This document shows, piece by piece, positions 46,807 through 47,341 of a stretch of DNA of 47,341 nt. The notes beneath the pieces are model-generated. The model had not been told where the DNA came from and made no database searches. It saw nothing but the letters and a program-made list of their open reading frames with translations. Every line of letters starts with the position of its first letter. Position 1 is the stretch's first letter. This DNA comes from Clostridium thermopalmarium DSM 5974 (GTDB lineage Bacteria; Bacillota; Clostridia; Clostridiales; Clostridiaceae). A program made the position numbers and the translations under genes. The stretch is taken from NCBI RefSeq assembly GCF_002995795.1, contig NZ_PVXN01000018.1, forward strand, positions 1 through 47,341, written 5' to 3'.

Positions 46807-47187
46807 GTGAAAAACACAATAGCTTCATTTTCATTATTCACACTATTGATAGTACTTATGATATTTTCAACAAAATATGTTGAAAATAAATCTGAATATT
46901 ATTCAAATAAAGCAAATATTTTAGAGTCAATTATAGTAAATGAATCCTGGAAAGAAGCATATAATAATTCTATGAACTTTTTAGAGGAATGGAAAAAGGA
47001 TTCAAATATAATTCCAGCTTTTATTAACCATTCCCATATCGAAACCATAAGTAACGATATTTTAAAACTAACCCAATATATTAAAAATGAAGACAAAGTA
47101 GATTGCCTTGCAACAATTCATGAAGTAAAATTTTTATTAGAGGAAATGGTTAATTCAGAAAAGGTTACTCTACCTAATGTTTTTTAA
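46807..47187 (+). CDS. DUF4363 family protein
   Basis: A 126-residue protein with one N-terminal membrane/signal helix (about 5-20) and a helical extracytoplasmic domain: Asn/Glu-rich with WKEAYNNSMNFLEEWKKDS and IHEVKFLLEEM. The GTG start has GGAGG 8 bases upstream, and the gene follows the DUF421 gene in an apparent two-gene operon. No activity is known. I am fairly confident of the family by pairing and fold. Confidence 0.75.
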   Translation: MKNTIASFSLFTLLIVLMIFSTKYVENKSEYYSNKANILESIIVNESWKEAYNNSMNFLEEWKKDSNIIPAFINHSHIETISNDILKLTQYIKNEDKVDCLATIHEVKFLLEEMVNSEKVTLPNVF

Positions 47188-47341
47188 ATTTAATTTTAAA
47201 TTTTTATAATATCTCAGAAGTTTCGCAGATTAAAAAATAAATAGGGCGTAGCCCCTTGATATGTAATGGTTTAGATGAATAATAATTGAAATATGTAAAT
47301 TCCGATTTTTACTGGAAAAAATTTAGGGTTTAAAAATGAAA
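47188..47341 (+). other. Gene-free right end
   Basis: AT-rich sequence with one short palindromic word, GGGCGTAGCCCC, at about 47243-47255. There is no ORF, clear promoter or T-tract terminator before the window ends. Confidence 0.5.

Overview
The window is a low-GC chromosomal segment that looks like Clostridium sensu stricto (cluster I). The evidence is very AT-rich spacers, AT-ending codons, strong AGGAGG-type ribosome binding sites, a CggR-headed glycolytic operon, a SleB spore-cortex hydrolase and many families typical of anaerobic spore formers. I see no phage, transposase, CRISPR array, tRNA or rRNA.

Bases 1-9,300 (nearly all minus strand): the start of a gene cut by the left edge, an unassigned polytopic permease, smpB, and a five-gene maltose cassette: malR, a maltose-type PTS EIICB, an EEP-fold phosphatase resembling MapP (maltose 6'-phosphate phosphatase), a ROK glucokinase and a GH13 alpha-glucosidase. 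Together these suggest the route maltose -> maltose-6'-P (PTS) -> maltose (MapP) -> 2 glucose -> glucose-6-P. Two near-perfect sigma-A promoters and four LacI-type operators accompany it. The cassette lies between rnr and smpB, which are often neighbours in Firmicutes. A roughly 235-base imperfect palindrome marks its rnr side.

Bases 9,294-23,647 (minus): central metabolism, in transcription order rpoN, cggR, gap, pgk, tpiA, gpmI, eno, secG, hppA, rnr. Paired TGGGACA repeats with a 20-base period, which I read as CggR operators, lie just downstream of the -10 boxes of both cggR-gap and pgk. The membrane pyrophosphatase has the residue signature of a K+-dependent, probably Na+-pumping enzyme.

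Bases 23,830-35,615: a DegV protein, trmL, a Cof-type HAD phosphatase, a VanW protein, an M42 aminopeptidase, an orphan hybrid histidine kinase, nth, and a cysE-queG-plsC operon headed by a T-box leader, then sleB.

Bases 35,774-47,341: a soluble PRC-barrel/MgtE_N/CBS protein with an unusually long leader. The leader contains a well-initiated 30-codon ORF and two mutually exclusive RNA pairings, one of which would mask the ribosome binding site; this is the best candidate for undescribed regulation here. Then ygiQ, an unknown membrane protein, a diacylglycerol kinase-like protein, a CBS-pair protein, pssA, a small unknown protein, a Ca2+/H+ antiporter, a TGS-uridine kinase fusion and a DUF421/DUF4363 pair. 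The window ends in a gene-free 154 bases.
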